Source: an uncultured Castellaniella sp. (lineage in GTDB: Bacteria; Pseudomonadota; Gammaproteobacteria; Burkholderiales; Burkholderiaceae_B). Taken from it: a stretch of DNA of 64,000 nt. Below the pieces are notes generated by a model, which ran no database searches, was not told the origin of the DNA, and worked only from the letters and a program-made list of their open reading frames with translations. Within the stretch, counting starts at the first letter, position 1. The number at the start of each line of letters is the position of its first letter. The stretch covers positions 310,001 through 374,000 of the forward strand of contig NZ_CALKHS010000009.1 of assembly GCF_937988725.1 (NCBI RefSeq), in the 5' to 3' direction. The position numbers and the translations under genes are program-made. Positions 7,362 through 17,931 of this stretch are shown here, piece after piece.

Positions 7362-8792
7362 TCACTGGCCCAGGCCCAAGGCGCCGCCGACCAGGGCGGC
7401 CAGGGCCTCGGGCGCCATGGGCTGCCCATTGACCGTCACCTTGCCATCGGCATAGGACACGTCCGCCTGGACCTGGCCATCCTGTTCCTTGACCAGCCCC
7501 GCCCTGGCCAGCCGGCCCGAATACTGGTCGAACAGCATGCTGACCAGCGCCACCATCATGTCCGGATTGGCGCCGGCCTGGCTGCGCGCCAGGATGTCGA
7601 GGAGCATGGGCTTGGACACCCCCGCGTGCGCGGTGAGCTGGCCGATGCCCCGTTCGAGCAGAGCGCCCAGATCCTGCGGCGCGTCATCCGCCGCCGGCCG
7701 GAACTGCGCCAGCGCCCGCGCATCGGTTTTGCCCTTGGGGGTGGTCCAGCTGAACTCATCCAGCGACACGCGCGGAGACGAGGCCAGGACGGCCATCGCC
7801 AGCGGGCGCAGGCGCTGTTCGTCCTCGGGCGACAGCGGCGCATCGTCATCTTTGCCGGCCCGCGTCTGATCCAGCGCGACCAGCAGGGCCTGCAGGGCCT
7901 GGACGTCCAGCTGCTCGGCCGAGGCCTTCAAGCGGATGGCGCCGAGGTCCTGCCCCCCCGCCTGCAGTTGCCCCAGGTCATACTGCACCCGGCTGTCCAG
8001 CAGGCTGCCGGTGCGCGCGGTCTCGGCGCGCATGGAGGGCTGCGTGAAGCGGATTTCCGGATTGTCACCATCAGTGATCCGCAACTGCGCGAACTTCAAT
8101 TCCTGGCGCGACTGCAGGTCGGTTTCCCCGCTGCGAGTCGTGTCGCTGTCCAGCCGCAGGTCTTCGCCATGGAAGCGGACGGCCAGATCGGCATCCTGGA
8201 CGTCCAGGGACTTCGCCTGCGCCGACAGGCTGACGTGCCGGGTCTCGGGCTGATAGACGACCCGCATCGTGCCGCCGCTGAAATCGATCCGCTTGTCCGG
8301 GGTGCGCGCCGGCTTCAGCGTAACGAGCGAGGCCACGCGGCCGTCGAACCCGACCCGGGAATCCGCCTGCCAGGGAGCGGTCGTCCCGTCGCCGACGGCG
8401 GCGAACCAGGGCTGCCACGGACCGCCCGGCAAGGGGCGCACCCGACTGTAAGCCGCCAAAGGCCCCCAATGGCCTTCGCGCACCGCCGCCAGCGGCCAGG
8501 GGCCGTGCTGCAGGTCGTCCTGCAGGCTCACGGCCTGGGCGGCGCCCTTGTCGTCGCGAAATTCAAACACGTACCGGACCTGCGAGGAAAACAGCCCGCG
8601 CTGGTATTCGTCCACCCGCAGCACGGGCGGCGCTTCGTCCGAGGCCCATTGGGCCTTGATGTCCTGATTGGCCTGGCTCACCCAGGATTCGATGGACTGC
8701 TGGGTCACCCGGCCCGCGTACCAGGACGCCGACCCGTAGGCCAGGACCAGCACCGCCACCGCACCGGCGGCAAGGCTCAAACGTCGATTCAT
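7362..8792 (-). CDS. YdgA-like protein (DUF945), probably membrane-anchored periplasmic
   Basis: The 476-residue protein has a short basic start (MNRR), then a hydrophobic segment to about residue 21, with no lipobox or obvious cleavage site, so it is probably anchored in the inner membrane with the rest in the periplasm. The sequence resembles the YdgA/DUF945 family: an early RVDEYQRGLFSSQVRY segment (the family's GxFxS element) and a C-terminal VSMLFDQYSGRLARAGLV region. The family's role is unknown. The start overlaps the stop of the preceding dehydrogenase gene by four bases (ATGA), so the two are translationally coupled. Confidence 0.8.
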   Translation of the reverse strand: MNRRLSLAAGAVAVLVLAYGSASWYAGRVTQQSIESWVSQANQDIKAQWASDEAPPVLRVDEYQRGLFSSQVRYVFEFRDDKGAAQAVSLQDDLQHGPWPLAAVREGHWGPLAAYSRVRPLPGGPWQPWFAAVGDGTTAPWQADSRVGFDGRVASLVTLKPARTPDKRIDFSGGTMRVVYQPETRHVSLSAQAKSLDVQDADLAVRFHGEDLRLDSDTTRSGETDLQSRQELKFAQLRITDGDNPEIRFTQPSMRAETARTGSLLDSRVQYDLGQLQAGGQDLGAIRLKASAEQLDVQALQALLVALDQTRAGKDDDAPLSPEDEQRLRPLAMAVLASSPRVSLDEFSWTTPKGKTDARALAQFRPAADDAPQDLGALLERGIGQLTAHAGVSKPMLLDILARSQAGANPDMMVALVSMLFDQYSGRLARAGLVKEQDGQVQADVSYADGKVTVNGQPMAPEALAALVGGALGLGQ

Positions 8793-9667
8793 GCAAGGTC
8801 TCCGATGGAGTCGTACAGGCGGATCAATTGGGAGGTATCGGCAGGCCCCTGGCCCTGGCGACTGGCCAGCCGATAGGCCTGGCCGGCGGCGGCCGCCACT
8901 AGCACCGGCGTCCCCTGGAGCCGGGCCAGCGCGGCCACGGTGTCCAGGTCCTTCAGCATGGTGTCCAGGCTGGCCTGGGGCGGCGGCGGCGCGGCCTGCG
9001 TCATGCGCGGCACGAACATCTGCAGCAGCGTGGAATCCGCCCAGCCGCCGGCCAGGGCCTGCGGCAGGCGGGCCGCTTCAACCCCGGCATCCCGCGCCAG
9101 GGCGACGGCTTCCGCAATGGCGGCGATGGAGGCGGCGACGATGGTCTGGTTGCACAGTTTCGTCACCTGTCCCGCGCCGACCGGCCCCATGTGGGTGACG
9201 CGCTGCGCATAGGCCCGCAGCACGGGCGCCACCTGGTCGCAGACGTCCGCCGGCCCCCCCGCCATGACGGCCAGGGTGCCCGCCGCCGCCCCGCCGGTGC
9301 CGCCGGACACCGGGGCGTCCAGCCAGACGGCGCCGTTGGTCCGGCTCAGGCGGTCGGCGAATTCGCGGGTCCGGTCGGGCGCGATGGAGGAATGATCGAT
9401 CAGGACGGTCAGGGACGCGGCCCGGGCCAGGCCCTCGGGGCCGAAGACCACGGACTCGACGGCCGCCGCATCGAACAGGCAAAGCGCGACCCAGGAGCAG
9501 GCCTCGCCCAGCGCCTGCGGCGTGGCGCAGACCCGGGCGCCTTCGGCGGCCAGCTGCTGCGCGGGGCCGGGCGAACGGTTCCACACGCTGACCTGATGGC
9601 CCGCCTGCAGCAGGCGCCGCACCATGGGCGCCCCCATGCGGCCCAGGCCGCAAAATCCAATGTCCAT
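8789..9667 (-). CDS. NAD(P)-dependent beta-hydroxyacid dehydrogenase (3-hydroxyisobutyrate dehydrogenase family)
   Basis: A 292-residue enzyme with an N-terminal Rossmann motif GFCGLGRMGAPMV and the family substrate-binding segment DAPVSGGTGGAAAGTL. The catalytic lysine lies in GAGQVTKLCNQ. Members oxidise 3-hydroxyisobutyrate, tartronate semialdehyde, 4-hydroxybutyrate or similar acids; the sequence does not fix which. The start at 9667 has GGAG nine bases upstream. It sits between ispH (86 bases upstream) and the YdgA-like gene, to which it is coupled by a 4-bp overlap; neither neighbour suggests a pathway. Confidence 0.88.
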   Translation of the reverse strand: MDIGFCGLGRMGAPMVRRLLQAGHQVSVWNRSPGPAQQLAAEGARVCATPQALGEACSWVALCLFDAAAVESVVFGPEGLARAASLTVLIDHSSIAPDRTREFADRLSRTNGAVWLDAPVSGGTGGAAAGTLAVMAGGPADVCDQVAPVLRAYAQRVTHMGPVGAGQVTKLCNQTIVAASIAAIAEAVALARDAGVEAARLPQALAGGWADSTLLQMFVPRMTQAAPPPPQASLDTMLKDLDTVAALARLQGTPVLVAAAAGQAYRLASRQGQGPADTSQLIRLYDSIGDLA

Positions 9668-9753
9668 ATCGGGTTCTCCTGTGGGTCGGCGGGCGGCGGC
9701 GCCGAACCGCGGCCGGGCCCGTCGGCGCGCAGGAATCCGCCCGCCGGCGGGAT

Positions 9754-10755
9754 TCAGCTGTCCTGCATCTTGCGCGACAGTTCGCGCGGCAGGGGGAAGG
9801 ATACCTGTTCGCGCACGCCATCGAGCGGGCGGACGCTGCGCACGCCCAGTTCCCGCAGGCGAGCGATCACTTGCTGAACCAGGGCTTCGGGGGCGGAGGC
9901 GCCGGCCGTCACGCCCACGCGGCGCGCCTTTTCCAGCCATTCGGGCCGGACCATGCCGGGATCGTCCAGCAGGTAGGCCGTCACGCCCTTGCGCTCGGCG
10001 ACCTCGCGCAGGCGGTTGGAATTGGAACTGTTCGGGCTGCCCACCACCAGCACCAGATCGCACTGCGGCGCCATGATGCGCACGGCGTCCTGGCGGTTCT
10101 GGGTGGCGTAGCAGATATCGCTTTTCTTCGGTTCCGCGATGTCCGGAAAACGGGTCCGCAAGGCATCGGCCACCTGCGCGGCGTCGTCGATCGACAACGT
10201 GGTCTGGGTCACGAAGGCCAGGTTGTGCGGATCGCGCACCTGCAGGGCCTGCACGTCCTGCACGGTTTCCACCAGGTACATGCCGTCGTCGGCCTGTCCC
10301 AGCGTGCCTTCCACTTCGGGGTGGCCCCGATGGCCGATCATGACGACCTCGCGGCCTTCCTTGCGCATGCGGGCGACTTCCACGTGCACCTTGGTGACCA
10401 GGGGGCAGGTGGCGTCGAAGATGCGCTGGCCGCGCTGATCGGCCTCGGCCCGGACCGCGCGGGACACCCCGTGCGCCGAGAAGATCACGATGGCGTCCGC
10501 GGGGGCGTCTTCGAGTTCGTCGATGAAGATGGCGCCCTTGGCGCGCAGGTCTTCGACCACGTAGCGGTTATGGACGATTTCATGGCGCACGTAGATCGGC
10601 GCCCCATGGATTTCCAGGGCGCGCTCGACGATCTCGATGGCGCGATCGACCCCGGCGCAAAAGCCGCGCGGCTGCGCCAGCACGACTTCCGGGGCGGCGC
10701 CCGCGCCGGCGTCTGGAGCGGTATCCAGGCGATCGTCCGCAATGGGCGCCGTCAT
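9754..10755 (-). CDS. ispH: 4-hydroxy-3-methylbut-2-enyl diphosphate reductase
   Basis: Last enzyme of the methylerythritol-phosphate pathway; reduces HMBPP to IPP and DMAPP using a [4Fe-4S] cluster. The three cluster cysteines are visible in PRGFCAGVDRA, DATCPLVTKVH and DICYATQNRQ, and the substrate loop VVGSPNSSNSNRL is intact. Length 333 residues is normal. The ATG at 10755 shares its first base with the stop codon of fkpB (TGATG), so I prefer it to a GTG one codon earlier. The fkpB-ispH order is widely conserved in proteobacteria. Confidence 0.96.
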   Translation of the reverse strand: MTAPIADDRLDTAPDAGAGAAPEVVLAQPRGFCAGVDRAIEIVERALEIHGAPIYVRHEIVHNRYVVEDLRAKGAIFIDELEDAPADAIVIFSAHGVSRAVRAEADQRGQRIFDATCPLVTKVHVEVARMRKEGREVVMIGHRGHPEVEGTLGQADDGMYLVETVQDVQALQVRDPHNLAFVTQTTLSIDDAAQVADALRTRFPDIAEPKKSDICYATQNRQDAVRIMAPQCDLVLVVGSPNSSNSNRLREVAERKGVTAYLLDDPGMVRPEWLEKARRVGVTAGASAPEALVQQVIARLRELGVRSVRPLDGVREQVSFPLPRELSRKMQDS

Positions 10756-11225
10756 CACAGCACCCCCAGGATGCGGATCTCGACCTGCAGGTCGATGCCG
10801 GCCAGCGGATGATTGAAATCGAACAGGGCGTCGTCGCCCTGCAGGGTCTTGAGCACGCCGGAATAACGGCCGCCATTGGGCGCCACGAATTCGATCATGT
10901 CGCCCGCCTCGAACACCGTATCGGGCGGGGCGTTGCGCACCATTTCGTCATGGGAGATCCAGCGCAGCAGTTCGGGGTTGCGTTCGCCATAGGCCTGGGC
11001 GGCGGGCACGTCCCGCGTGAAGTGCGCGCCTTCGGGCTGGTCCATGAGCAGCGATTCCAGCCCGGGCGCCCATTGGCCGATGCCCATCTGCAAGGTGGCG
11101 GGCCGATCCAGGAAGGTATCCACGAAGGCCGTCCCGGCGGCAGGCCCCGACAGGGGTTCGATGCGGTAGTGCAGCGTGACATAAGAGTCCGCATGGACAT
11201 GCGCGACGTCAGGGGAAGAGGTCAA
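10755..11225 (-). CDS. fkpB: FKBP-type peptidyl-prolyl isomerase (SlpA/FkpB type)
   Basis: A 156-residue SlyD/SlpA-class cis-trans prolyl isomerase and chaperone of the cytoplasm. The sequence shows the family start (VTLHYRIEPLSG), the LQMGIGQWAPGLESLLMDQ segment of the FKBP fold, the inserted flap domain (about 75-130), and the return strand LFDFNHPLAG. No histidine-rich metal-binding tail as in SlyD. It is coupled to ispH by a shared base. It is divergent from radC with about 50 bases between the two start codons, so their promoters must overlap or be very short. Confidence 0.92.
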   Translation of the reverse strand: MTSSPDVAHVHADSYVTLHYRIEPLSGPAAGTAFVDTFLDRPATLQMGIGQWAPGLESLLMDQPEGAHFTRDVPAAQAYGERNPELLRWISHDEMVRNAPPDTVFEAGDMIEFVAPNGGRYSGVLKTLQGDDALFDFNHPLAGIDLQVEIRILGVL

Positions 11226-11276
11226 AATGGGTCACCCGTGAAAAATCAGTCAAACCTCTCTATTTTAAGGCCTATC

Positions 11277-11954
11277 ATGCCACAACACAGCCTATCCCCC
11301 TTCGGCGAGCGTCCCCGCGAACGTCTGCTGCGGCATGGCGCGCAGGCCCTGACGTCCGCCGAGCTGCTGGCGGTGCTGCTGCGCACTGGTACGCGCGGAC
11401 GCGGCGCCGTGGACATGGGGCGCGACCTGATCGCGCATTTCGGCGGGCTGCGGCGCCTGCTGTCGGCCGAAAGCGATGCCCTGCTGGCCTTTCCCGGCCT
11501 GGGCGCGGCCAAGACCTGCGAACTGCTGGCCGTGCAGGAACTGGGCCGCCGGGCGCTGGAGGAACCCCTGCGCAACGGCCGGGCCCTGAGCCAGCCCGAA
11601 CGGGTCAAGCAGTTCTGCGCCATGCGGCTGGCCCACCTGCGGGTGGAACACTGCATCGCCCTGTTCCTGGACACCCAGCTGCAGCTGATCGATTGCGCGG
11701 ACGTCGCGCGGGGCACGCTGTCGCACGCGTCCGTCTATCCGCGCGAGGTCGCCCGGGCGGCCCTGGCCCACCACGCCGCCGCCCTGATCCTGGCGCATAA
11801 TCACCCGTCGGGACTGGCGGAGCCCAGCCCGGCCGACATCACCCTGACCCGGCAGCTGAAGCAGGCCCTGGCGCTGGTGGACGTGCGCCTGCTGGACCAT
11901 CTGATCGTAGGCGCGACCGAGGTGACGTCCTTGGCCGAACGGGGTCAGATATGA
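11277..11954 (+). CDS. radC: RadC/YeeS-family JAMM-domain protein
   Basis: A 225-residue RadC protein. The N-terminal part (SPFGERPRERLLRHGAQALT) is the conserved RadC start, followed by a helix-hairpin-helix region (LLAFPGLGAAKTCEL) and a C-terminal JAMM metalloprotease-like domain with the motif HNHPSGLAEPSPAD. Despite the name, its role in DNA repair is disputed. The ATG at 11277 is chosen because family similarity begins there; the open frame extends far upstream as an antisense shadow of fkpB. The rpmE2 promoter overlaps its last codons. Confidence 0.93.
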   Translation: MPQHSLSPFGERPRERLLRHGAQALTSAELLAVLLRTGTRGRGAVDMGRDLIAHFGGLRRLLSAESDALLAFPGLGAAKTCELLAVQELGRRALEEPLRNGRALSQPERVKQFCAMRLAHLRVEHCIALFLDTQLQLIDCADVARGTLSHASVYPREVARAALAHHAAALILAHNHPSGLAEPSPADITLTRQLKQALALVDVRLLDHLIVGATEVTSLAERGQI

Positions 11955-11960
11955 TAGAAT
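11931..11960 (+). promoter_or_regulatory. Sigma70-type promoter of rpmE2
   Basis: TTGGCC (11931-11936), an 18-base spacer and TAGAAT (11955-11960). The -35 box lies inside the end of radC. It implies a leader of about 130 bases ahead of rpmE2, within which CCGC-TTTAT-GCGG can form a small hairpin. Confidence 0.55.
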
Positions 11961-12096
11961 TTCTGGCTAACCTTGGATACGTTGCCAGGATTTTGACGCG
12001 GATGCCTGCGCCCATGCCGCTTTATGCGGGCCTGGGGCTTGCGGGGATTTCACGTCCATCCGGCTGGCGACCCCTAATAAACTTACGGATTTCACC

Positions 12097-12357
12097 ATGA
12101 AAGAAGGCATCCACCCCGAATACCGCGAGGTCGTGTTTCTGGATCTGCAGACCGGCAACAAGTTCATTTCGCGTTCTTCCCTGGCTTCCCGGGAAACCAC
12201 CGAAATCGACGGCAAGTCCTACCCGCTCTTCAAGTGCGACGTGACGTCCGAATCGCACCCCTTCTACACCGGCGCCCAGACCCGCATCGTGGAAACGGGC
12301 CGCGTGGAAAAGTTCCGCGCCCGCTTCGCCCGCACCGCCGGCACGGTCAAGAAATAA
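12097..12357 (+). CDS. rpmE2: 50S ribosomal protein L31, type B
   Basis: 86 residues beginning MKEGIHPEYREVVFLDLQTG. It is the type B, zinc-independent form: the CxxC...CxxC zinc motif of type A L31 is absent and it carries the C-terminal extension (GRVEKFRARFARTAGTVKK). Where both forms exist the type B copy is often expressed under zinc limitation; whether a type A copy exists elsewhere cannot be seen. It is a single-gene unit with its own promoter and terminator. Confidence 0.95.
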   Translation: MKEGIHPEYREVVFLDLQTGNKFISRSSLASRETTEIDGKSYPLFKCDVTSESHPFYTGAQTRIVETGRVEKFRARFARTAGTVKK

Positions 12358-12391
12358 GGCCCCCACGCTGCGCGGGCTTTGCCCGCTTGCT

Positions 12392-12412
12392 GCCCCCCGA
12401 GGGGGCGTTTTT
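12392..12412 (+). terminator. Rho-independent terminator of rpmE2
   Basis: GCCCCC-CGA-GGGGGC (12392-12406) followed by GTTTTT. A second hairpin, GCGGGC-TTT-GCCCGC, lies just before it (about 12373-12387). Confidence 0.8.
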
Positions 12413-12555
12413 GCCTTGGGGCGGCCCGGCGGCAAAAACATGCTAAGTCACATTGTCTCTCAGAGACGGCTTCTGCCCCGAAAACGCCCGTAGCGACTCA
12501 GCCAGCACAGCACAGCGATCTCCGAAAAGGCAGCCGCCAGGCTGCCTTTTTCATT
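12413..12555 (+). ncRNA. Candidate small RNA between two terminators
   Basis: About 110 bases of non-coding DNA lie between the rpmE2 terminator and a second, strong terminator hairpin (12525-12550 plus T run). No gene on either strand ends here, so the second terminator has no obvious client unless a short RNA is made from this segment. It contains a perfect 13-bp palindrome GTCTCTCAGAGAC (12455-12467). A promoter is not clear; CATGCT near 12438 is a weak -10 candidate. I do not recognise the RNA. Confidence 0.25.
12525..12555 (+). terminator. Strong hairpin terminator upstream of the ArnT-like gene
   Basis: AAAAGGCAGC (12525-12534) pairs with GCTGCCTTTT (12541-12550) around a 6-base loop and runs into TTCATTT. 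The A-run on the other side could also stop minus-strand transcription. Confidence 0.75.
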
Positions 12556-12579
12556 TAACATGGGCCCAACCCCTTCCCT

Positions 12580-14346
12580 GTGACCGAGCCAGTGCGCACT
12601 GAAGAACCGCGATCCACGCCTGCCCGGCTGACCGCCACGGCGGCGGCCAAACTGCCCCGCCTGTTTCTGCTGACGGTCGGGCTGGTCTACATTCTGGCCG
12701 GCCTGTTCTATCGCGACCCCTGGAAAACCGACGACGTCACCGGCCTGGCCACGATGCTGACCGCCCTCTCGGGCCTGGACCACGCCTGGCTGCTGCCCCA
12801 GGTCGGCCAGCTGGCCCAGGCGCAGGACGGACCGCTGGTCACCTGGGTCGGCGCCGCCTTCATCTGGGCGCTGCGCCCGGCGCTGGAACTGTTCTTCAGC
12901 CCCCTGAACGCCGCCATCATCGCCTCGCGGCTGCCCAACATCCTGTGGTTCGCCATCCTCACCAGTTCCCTGTGGTACGGCACGTACCTGCTGGGGCGGC
13001 GCGCCGAAGCCCAGCCCCTGGCACTGCCCTTCGGCGGGGAACCCGCCGAGCGCGACTACGGCCGCATGCTGGCCGACGCCGCGCTGCTGCTCATCGTGGC
13101 GACGGTGGGCATCATCTGGCGCATGCACGAAACCTCGGAAGTGCCGGCCGTGATCGCCTTCCAGGCCCTGGCCTTCTACGCCGTCGCGCGGATGCTGGAC
13201 CATCCCGTGTCCGGCGCCATCACGCTGGGCGTGGCGGCGGGCGCCGCCTTCCTGGCGCGCGGCTGGCTGGGCTGCCTGCCGCTGATGCTGGCCGCCCCGA
13301 TCGTCTTCATCCCCCGGGGTCCGCTGGCGGATGCCCGCAAATGGCTGGTCGTCAGCGCGCTGATCGCGGCCAGCCTGATCCTGCTGTGGTGGATCCCCGC
13401 CCGCGCCTTCGGCCCGTACTGGACCGACAACTGGCTGATCTGGACCGGCCGTTCCTTCGACTGGCCCAGCGCCCGGTCCTGGCTGAACATCGCGCGCGAC
13501 CTGCCCTGGTTCCTCTGGCCGACCTGGCCGCTGGCCCTGCTGGCGCTGTGGCGCTGGCGCGGCTGGTTCGCCGCCCCCCACATCCGCATTCCGCTGGGTT
13601 TCGCCCTGGCGGCCCTGGCGGTGCTGCTGGCCAGCAGCGACCCGTTCGAACCCGAATACAGCACGCTGGCCGTGCCCTGCGCCATCCTGGCCGCCTTCGC
13701 GCTGCCCACCCTGCGGCGCGGGGTGGTCAACACCCTGGACTGGTTCGCCGTCATGTGCTTTTCCCTGACGGCGGCCACCGTCTGGCTGGGCTGGATCGCC
13801 CTGCAGACCGGCTGGCCGGCGCAGATCGCCGCCAACATCGCCCGCCAGACCCGGGGCTTCGACGTCCACATCGCCTGGCCGGCGACCCTGATCGCCGCCC
13901 TGGGCACGCTGGCCTGGATCGCCCTGGTGCGCTGGCGCCTGCGCAACCATCCGGCGGGCCTCTGGCGCGGCACCGCCCTGTCGGCGGGCGGCCTGCTGAC
14001 CACCTGGCTGCTGCTGGCCACGCTGTGGATGCCGGCCCTGGACTACGTGCGCAGCTACCGCGACGTCTCGGCGTCGCTGGCGCACGCCCTGGCCCGCGAC
14101 CAGCGCCCCGGCGAATGCATCCGCACCCAGGGGCTGGGCAGCGGCCAACGCGCCTCCTTCCTGGTGTTCAACGACATCAGGCTGTCCTTCGACGGGGACT
14201 GCCCGTTGCTGCTGCGCCAGCTGGACATGCACAGCCCCGAGGCCGCCGAAATGTCGCGTCCGGGCTATGACATTCTCTGGGAAGGCCGGCGCGGCCCCGA
14301 CCGGCACGAGATGTTCCGCCTGGTCCGGGTGAGGCCGGGCTCCTGA
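12580..14346 (+). CDS. ArnT-like integral membrane glycosyltransferase (GT-C fold)
   Basis: A 588-residue protein with about a dozen hydrophobic helices, starting near residue 26, and a short soluble C-terminal domain. The first periplasmic loop contains YRDPWKTDDVTGLATML, where the acidic pair fits the catalytic D/E motif of GT-C enzymes such as ArnT, which transfer a sugar from undecaprenyl phosphate to a surface glycolipid. The acceptor and sugar are unknown; no aminoarabinose genes are nearby. The start is a GTG at 12580 with no visible ribosome-binding site, only 25 bases after a terminator; TAACAT at about 12556 may be a -10 box, so the message may be nearly leaderless. It is followed by a MATE gene after 26 bases. 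Confidence 0.78.
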   Translation: MTEPVRTEEPRSTPARLTATAAAKLPRLFLLTVGLVYILAGLFYRDPWKTDDVTGLATMLTALSGLDHAWLLPQVGQLAQAQDGPLVTWVGAAFIWALRPALELFFSPLNAAIIASRLPNILWFAILTSSLWYGTYLLGRRAEAQPLALPFGGEPAERDYGRMLADAALLLIVATVGIIWRMHETSEVPAVIAFQALAFYAVARMLDHPVSGAITLGVAAGAAFLARGWLGCLPLMLAAPIVFIPRGPLADARKWLVVSALIAASLILLWWIPARAFGPYWTDNWLIWTGRSFDWPSARSWLNIARDLPWFLWPTWPLALLALWRWRGWFAAPHIRIPLGFALAALAVLLASSDPFEPEYSTLAVPCAILAAFALPTLRRGVVNTLDWFAVMCFSLTAATVWLGWIALQTGWPAQIAANIARQTRGFDVHIAWPATLIAALGTLAWIALVRWRLRNHPAGLWRGTALSAGGLLTTWLLLATLWMPALDYVRSYRDVSASLAHALARDQRPGECIRTQGLGSGQRASFLVFNDIRLSFDGDCPLLLRQLDMHSPEAAEMSRPGYDILWEGRRGPDRHEMFRLVRVRPGS

Positions 14347-14372
14347 CCGTCGATCAGTTCCCTTTCGAAGCC

Positions 14373-15778
14373 ATGTCTCCCCCTACTTCGGCGACGGCCG
14401 CCCCGTGGCGGACCATTCTGCAGCAATCCTGGCCCATCCTGGTCAGCGCCTGGGCCGGCATCGTCTTCGCCGTCCTGGACACGGCCATGGTCGGCCATAC
14501 CGACGCCATCGACCTGCAGGCGATGGCGCTGGGCGCGTCCATCTACATCACGGTCTTCGTCGGCCTGATGGGCGTGATCCACGCGCTCATCCCCATCATC
14601 GCCCAGCATTTCGGCGCGGGGCGCCTGGACCAGGCCGGCCACGCCTGGGGGCAAGGGGTCTGGCTGGCCCTGGCGCTGTCCCTGCTGGGAGGCGCCAGCC
14701 TGCTGTTCCCGGACACCTGGCTGATGCTGTCCGGCAGCATCGAACCCGCGGTGCGCGAGCGCATCGCCGGCTACCTGATCGCCCTGGCGCTGGCCCTGCC
14801 CTCGGCGCTGCTGTTTCGCACCATCTACGCCATGGCCACCGCGATCTCGCAGACGCGCGGCGTGATGATGATCAACCTGGGCAGCGTCGCCTTCAAGCTG
14901 CTGTTCAACACCTGGTTCATCTTCGGCGGCCTGGGCCTCGAACCCATGGGCGCGGTGGGGGCCGGCGCGGCCACCCTGGTGGTGGACTGGATGATGCTGG
15001 CCGCGGGCTTCTGGATGATCCGGCGCCAGCCCGCCTTCCAGGCGCTGCGGCCCCGCGTGAGCCGTCCGCGCTGGCAGGACCAGAAGGAATTGCTGCGCCT
15101 GGGCCTGCCCATGGGCGGCTCCTACCTGATCGAGGTCTGCGCCTTCAGTTTCATGGCCCTGCTGGTCGCCCGCGACGGGCTCTATGCCAGCGGCGCCCAG
15201 CAGATCCTGGCCAACCTGATCGCCCTGTGCTACATGCTGCCCATGTCGCTCAGCCTCTCGACCTCCTCTCTGACCGCCCAGGCCGTCGGCGCGCACCAGC
15301 TGGCCGCCGCCCGGCGCACCGGATTGCACGGCATCACCCTGGTGCTCCTGGGCGCGGTCCTGACCAACCTGATCCTGATCACCGCCCAGGGACCGATCGT
15401 GCGTCTGTACACCGACGACCTGCAGGTCGCCGTCATCGCCCTGACGCTGCTGCAGATCGCCCCCTGGTTCCATTTCTGGGACGCCATGCACTGCATCGGC
15501 GCCTACGTGCTGCGGGCCTACAAGATCGCCATGGTGCCGCTGATCCTGCAGATCACGGCGCTGACGGGTCTGGGGCTGGTGGGGGGATGGTGGCTGGGAT
15601 ACGGGCCGCGGGCCGGCGCCCTGGCGCCGGTCGCCGCCTGGTTCATGCCCGGCGCGCCCGTGGGCGCCGCCACGATGTGGATCATGGCCATGGCGGGGCT
15701 GGCGTTGACGGCGCTGCTGCTGTTCGCCTGGTACGGCCACGTGCTGCATCGCCAGGGCCGGGCCGGCCGCGCAGGCCG

Positions 15779-15782
<4 letters not shown>
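14373..15782 (+). CDS. MATE-family multidrug/metabolite exporter
   Basis: A 469-residue inner-membrane antiporter with two homologous six-helix halves. Family features are WAGIVFAVLDTAMVGHTDAI, the ALIPIIAQHFGAG segment of the first half and the corresponding STSSLTAQAVGAHQLAAAR of the second. It probably exports cationic compounds in exchange for Na+ or H+. It lies 26 bases after the ArnT-like gene and is probably cotranscribed; its stop overlaps the convergent proV stop by four bases. Confidence 0.9.
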
Positions 15783-17065
<1,283 letters not shown>

Positions 17066-17066
17066 G

Positions 17067-17921
17067 TCAGGCCCTCCGGGCTTGTTGCCGTTGGCCGAAC
17101 TGCTGCGTGATCCGGTCGAAAATGATGGCCAGCACCACGATGCCCAGGCCCGCCAGCAGCCCCCGGCCCACCTGCAGGCGGTTGATGCCCTGCAGCACCT
17201 CGTAGCCCAGGCCGCGCACCCCGATCATGGACGCGATCACGACCATGGCCAGCGCCATCATGGTGGTCTGGTTGATGCCCGCCATGATGTTGGGCATGGC
17301 CAGCGGCAGTTGCACGCCGAACAGCTGGCGGGCGCGGCTGGCGCCGAAGGAGCGGGACGCTTCGAGCACTTCCGCGTCCACCAGCCGGATGCCCAGGTCG
17401 GTCAGGCGGATGACGGGCGGCACGGCGTAGATCACGGTGGCGAACAGCGCCGCCAGCTTGCCCAGGTTGAACAGCATCACCACCGGAATCAGGTAGACGA
17501 AGCTGGGCATGGTCTGCATGACGTCCAGCACCGGCAGCATGACGGTGCGCACCCAGCGAAAGCTCGCCATGGCGATGCCCACGGGAATGCCGATCACCAC
17601 GGAAAAAATGACGGCGACCAGCATCAGGGACAGCGTCTGCATGGACGCCTCCCACAGGCCGATGGCTCCCAGCAGGCACAACAGGGCGCCCATGGCCAGG
17701 CTGAAGCGCCATTTGCGGCTGCCCAGCCAGGCGATCCCCATGACGACGATCACGATGGCCCACCAGGGGGAATGGCGCAGCAGGTTGTCGGCCCAGATCA
17801 GCAGATCCAGCAGAGGCTGGGTGATGGCTCGCAGCACGTCGGAATACTGCGTGACCAGCCCATTGACGAAATCGTCGATGGGCCGCTGCAGTTCCCGGGC
17901 TGAAATCAGTTCAGGAAACAT
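17067..17921 (-). CDS. proW: Glycine betaine/L-proline ABC transporter permease
   Basis: 284-residue inner-membrane permease. It has the ProW amphipathic N-terminus, six to seven hydrophobic helices and the EAA-loop RLVDAEVLEASRSFGASRAR that contacts the ATPase, followed by MPNIMAGINQTTMMALAMVV. Ten bases separate it from proX and one base from proV. Confidence 0.95.
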   Translation of the reverse strand: MFPELISARELQRPIDDFVNGLVTQYSDVLRAITQPLLDLLIWADNLLRHSPWWAIVIVVMGIAWLGSRKWRFSLAMGALLCLLGAIGLWEASMQTLSLMLVAVIFSVVIGIPVGIAMASFRWVRTVMLPVLDVMQTMPSFVYLIPVVMLFNLGKLAALFATVIYAVPPVIRLTDLGIRLVDAEVLEASRSFGASRARQLFGVQLPLAMPNIMAGINQTTMMALAMVVIASMIGVRGLGYEVLQGINRLQVGRGLLAGLGIVVLAIIFDRITQQFGQRQQARRA

Positions 17922-17931
17922 GGACGCCCCC

